Positions 63,709 through 64,000 of a stretch of 64,000 nt of DNA are shown here, one piece after another (the stretch's first letter is position 1; the number at the start of each line of letters is the position of its first letter). The DNA is from Lysobacter prati. Its GTDB lineage: Bacteria > Pseudomonadota > Gammaproteobacteria > Xanthomonadales > Xanthomonadaceae. The DNA lies in NCBI RefSeq assembly GCF_009765215.1, contig NZ_VLNV01000011.1:1-64000 (forward strand). The letters are read 5' to 3'. The position numbers were made by a program, and so were the translations under genes. The notes under the pieces were generated by a model that had not been told where the DNA came from, searched no databases, and was given only the letters and a program-made list of their open reading frames with translations.

Positions 63709-64000
63709 TCAGAAGATTTCGCCGATGCAGCAGCGCAGCGATCCACCGCCGGCTTCGATCGCATCCAGGCCGACACTGCGCAGACCGAAGCCCGCCGCGG
63801 CCAAAGCTTCCCTATGGAATTCGCTGAGGGCTGCTGCTGCCTGCGCGCTCATCCACACCGAATCATCGGACAGGGCGATCGCATTGCCGGCGAAGGCGGC
63901 ATGCTCGGCCGGGGACAGTTGCAGCACGTGCGGCGCGTACAGATCGACGATCGCCCCGACCACCGCCGGATCGGCGAAACCGCCCGCGCACACCATCGCC
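63709..64000 (-). CDS. CtlX-like amidinotransferase/deiminase-family protein (C-terminal part)
   Basis: The last 95 or so residues of a gene whose N-terminus is beyond the window. The end GGGSLRCCIGEIF carries the catalytic Cys of the guanidino-group-modifying superfamily. The preceding FAGNAIALSDDSVWMSAQAAAAL and LDAIEAGGG match citrulline-hydrolase CtlX-type proteins better than arginine deiminase. Arginine/citrulline metabolism is the likely setting, as with the arginase at 51473. Confidence 0.72.
   Translation of the reverse strand, partial: AMVCAGGFADPAVVGAIVDLYAPHVLQLSPAEHAAFAGNAIALSDDSVWMSAQAAAALSEFHREALAAAGFGLRSVGLDAIEAGGGSLRCCIGEIF

Noticed and set aside
1-64000. CRISPR array or rRNA operon
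   Set aside because: No regularly spaced direct repeats with unique spacers and no rRNA-like sequence were seen.

Overview
The window looks like chromosomal DNA of a Xanthomonadaceae gammaproteobacterium, Lysobacter-like rather than Xanthomonas proper. The evidence is the high GC content, a 264-residue SpeD beside a Clp-type CRP homologue, a split trp locus, a heterodimeric E1/E2 2-oxoacid dehydrogenase locus, and several families of hairpin repeats typical of this group. Most of the window is ordinary core metabolism with short gaps and many 4-nt overlaps.

Layout. 0-6.4 kb: speD, clp, a GNAT, a zinc-ribbon protein, and the minus-strand cluster trpG-trpD-ABM-trpC-HAD. 6.5-17.0 kb: a minus-strand five-gene operon of conflict-system character. 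In transcription order it holds a lysozyme-like/SH3/papain-like protein, a CHAT protease fused to a SIR2-like domain, a membrane-anchored nSTAND-type ATPase with a large WD40 region, a gingipain/caspase-like His-Cys protein, and an alpha/beta hydrolase. 17.1-20.7 kb: a two-component system, a small Ala/Lys-rich exported protein, repeats, and a zinc-ribbon DUF4145-like protein. trpE follows at 20.9 kb, so about 14.5 kb of accessory DNA separates trpE from trpGDC.

22.6-31.6 kb: lipid kinase, rraA, rpe, a small DnaJ protein, purC, SMR and EamA transporters, nhaA and a cation/Ca exchanger. 31.6-40.4 kb: tyrosine catabolism (hppD, hmgA, divergent marR with a palindromic operator), an M14 peptidase, a POT peptide transporter, a NUDIX protein and kynA. 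40.8-45.1 kb: E1 alpha, E1 beta, SH3 protein, cupin and E2 of a 2-oxoacid dehydrogenase. 45.1-52.4 kb: VOC protein, diguanylate cyclase, MBL hydrolase, trpS with an extra C-terminal module, CsbD and entericidin stress proteins, arginase. 53.1-56.5 kb: a large autotransporter. 56.5-64 kb: tRNA-Thr, a SPOR-domain protein, coaX, birA, mtfA, a PhoPQ-like pair with a PepSY-like periplasmic protein, and the end of a CtlX-like gene.

The best candidate for an undescribed system is the 6554-16991 operon. It combines two caspase-fold-type proteases, a STAND switch ATPase, a SIR2-like domain and cell-wall or hydrolytic modules in one transcription unit. The individual families are known from prokaryotic conflict and defence loci. 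This five-gene combination is not one I recognise. Its function is inferred from domain content only.
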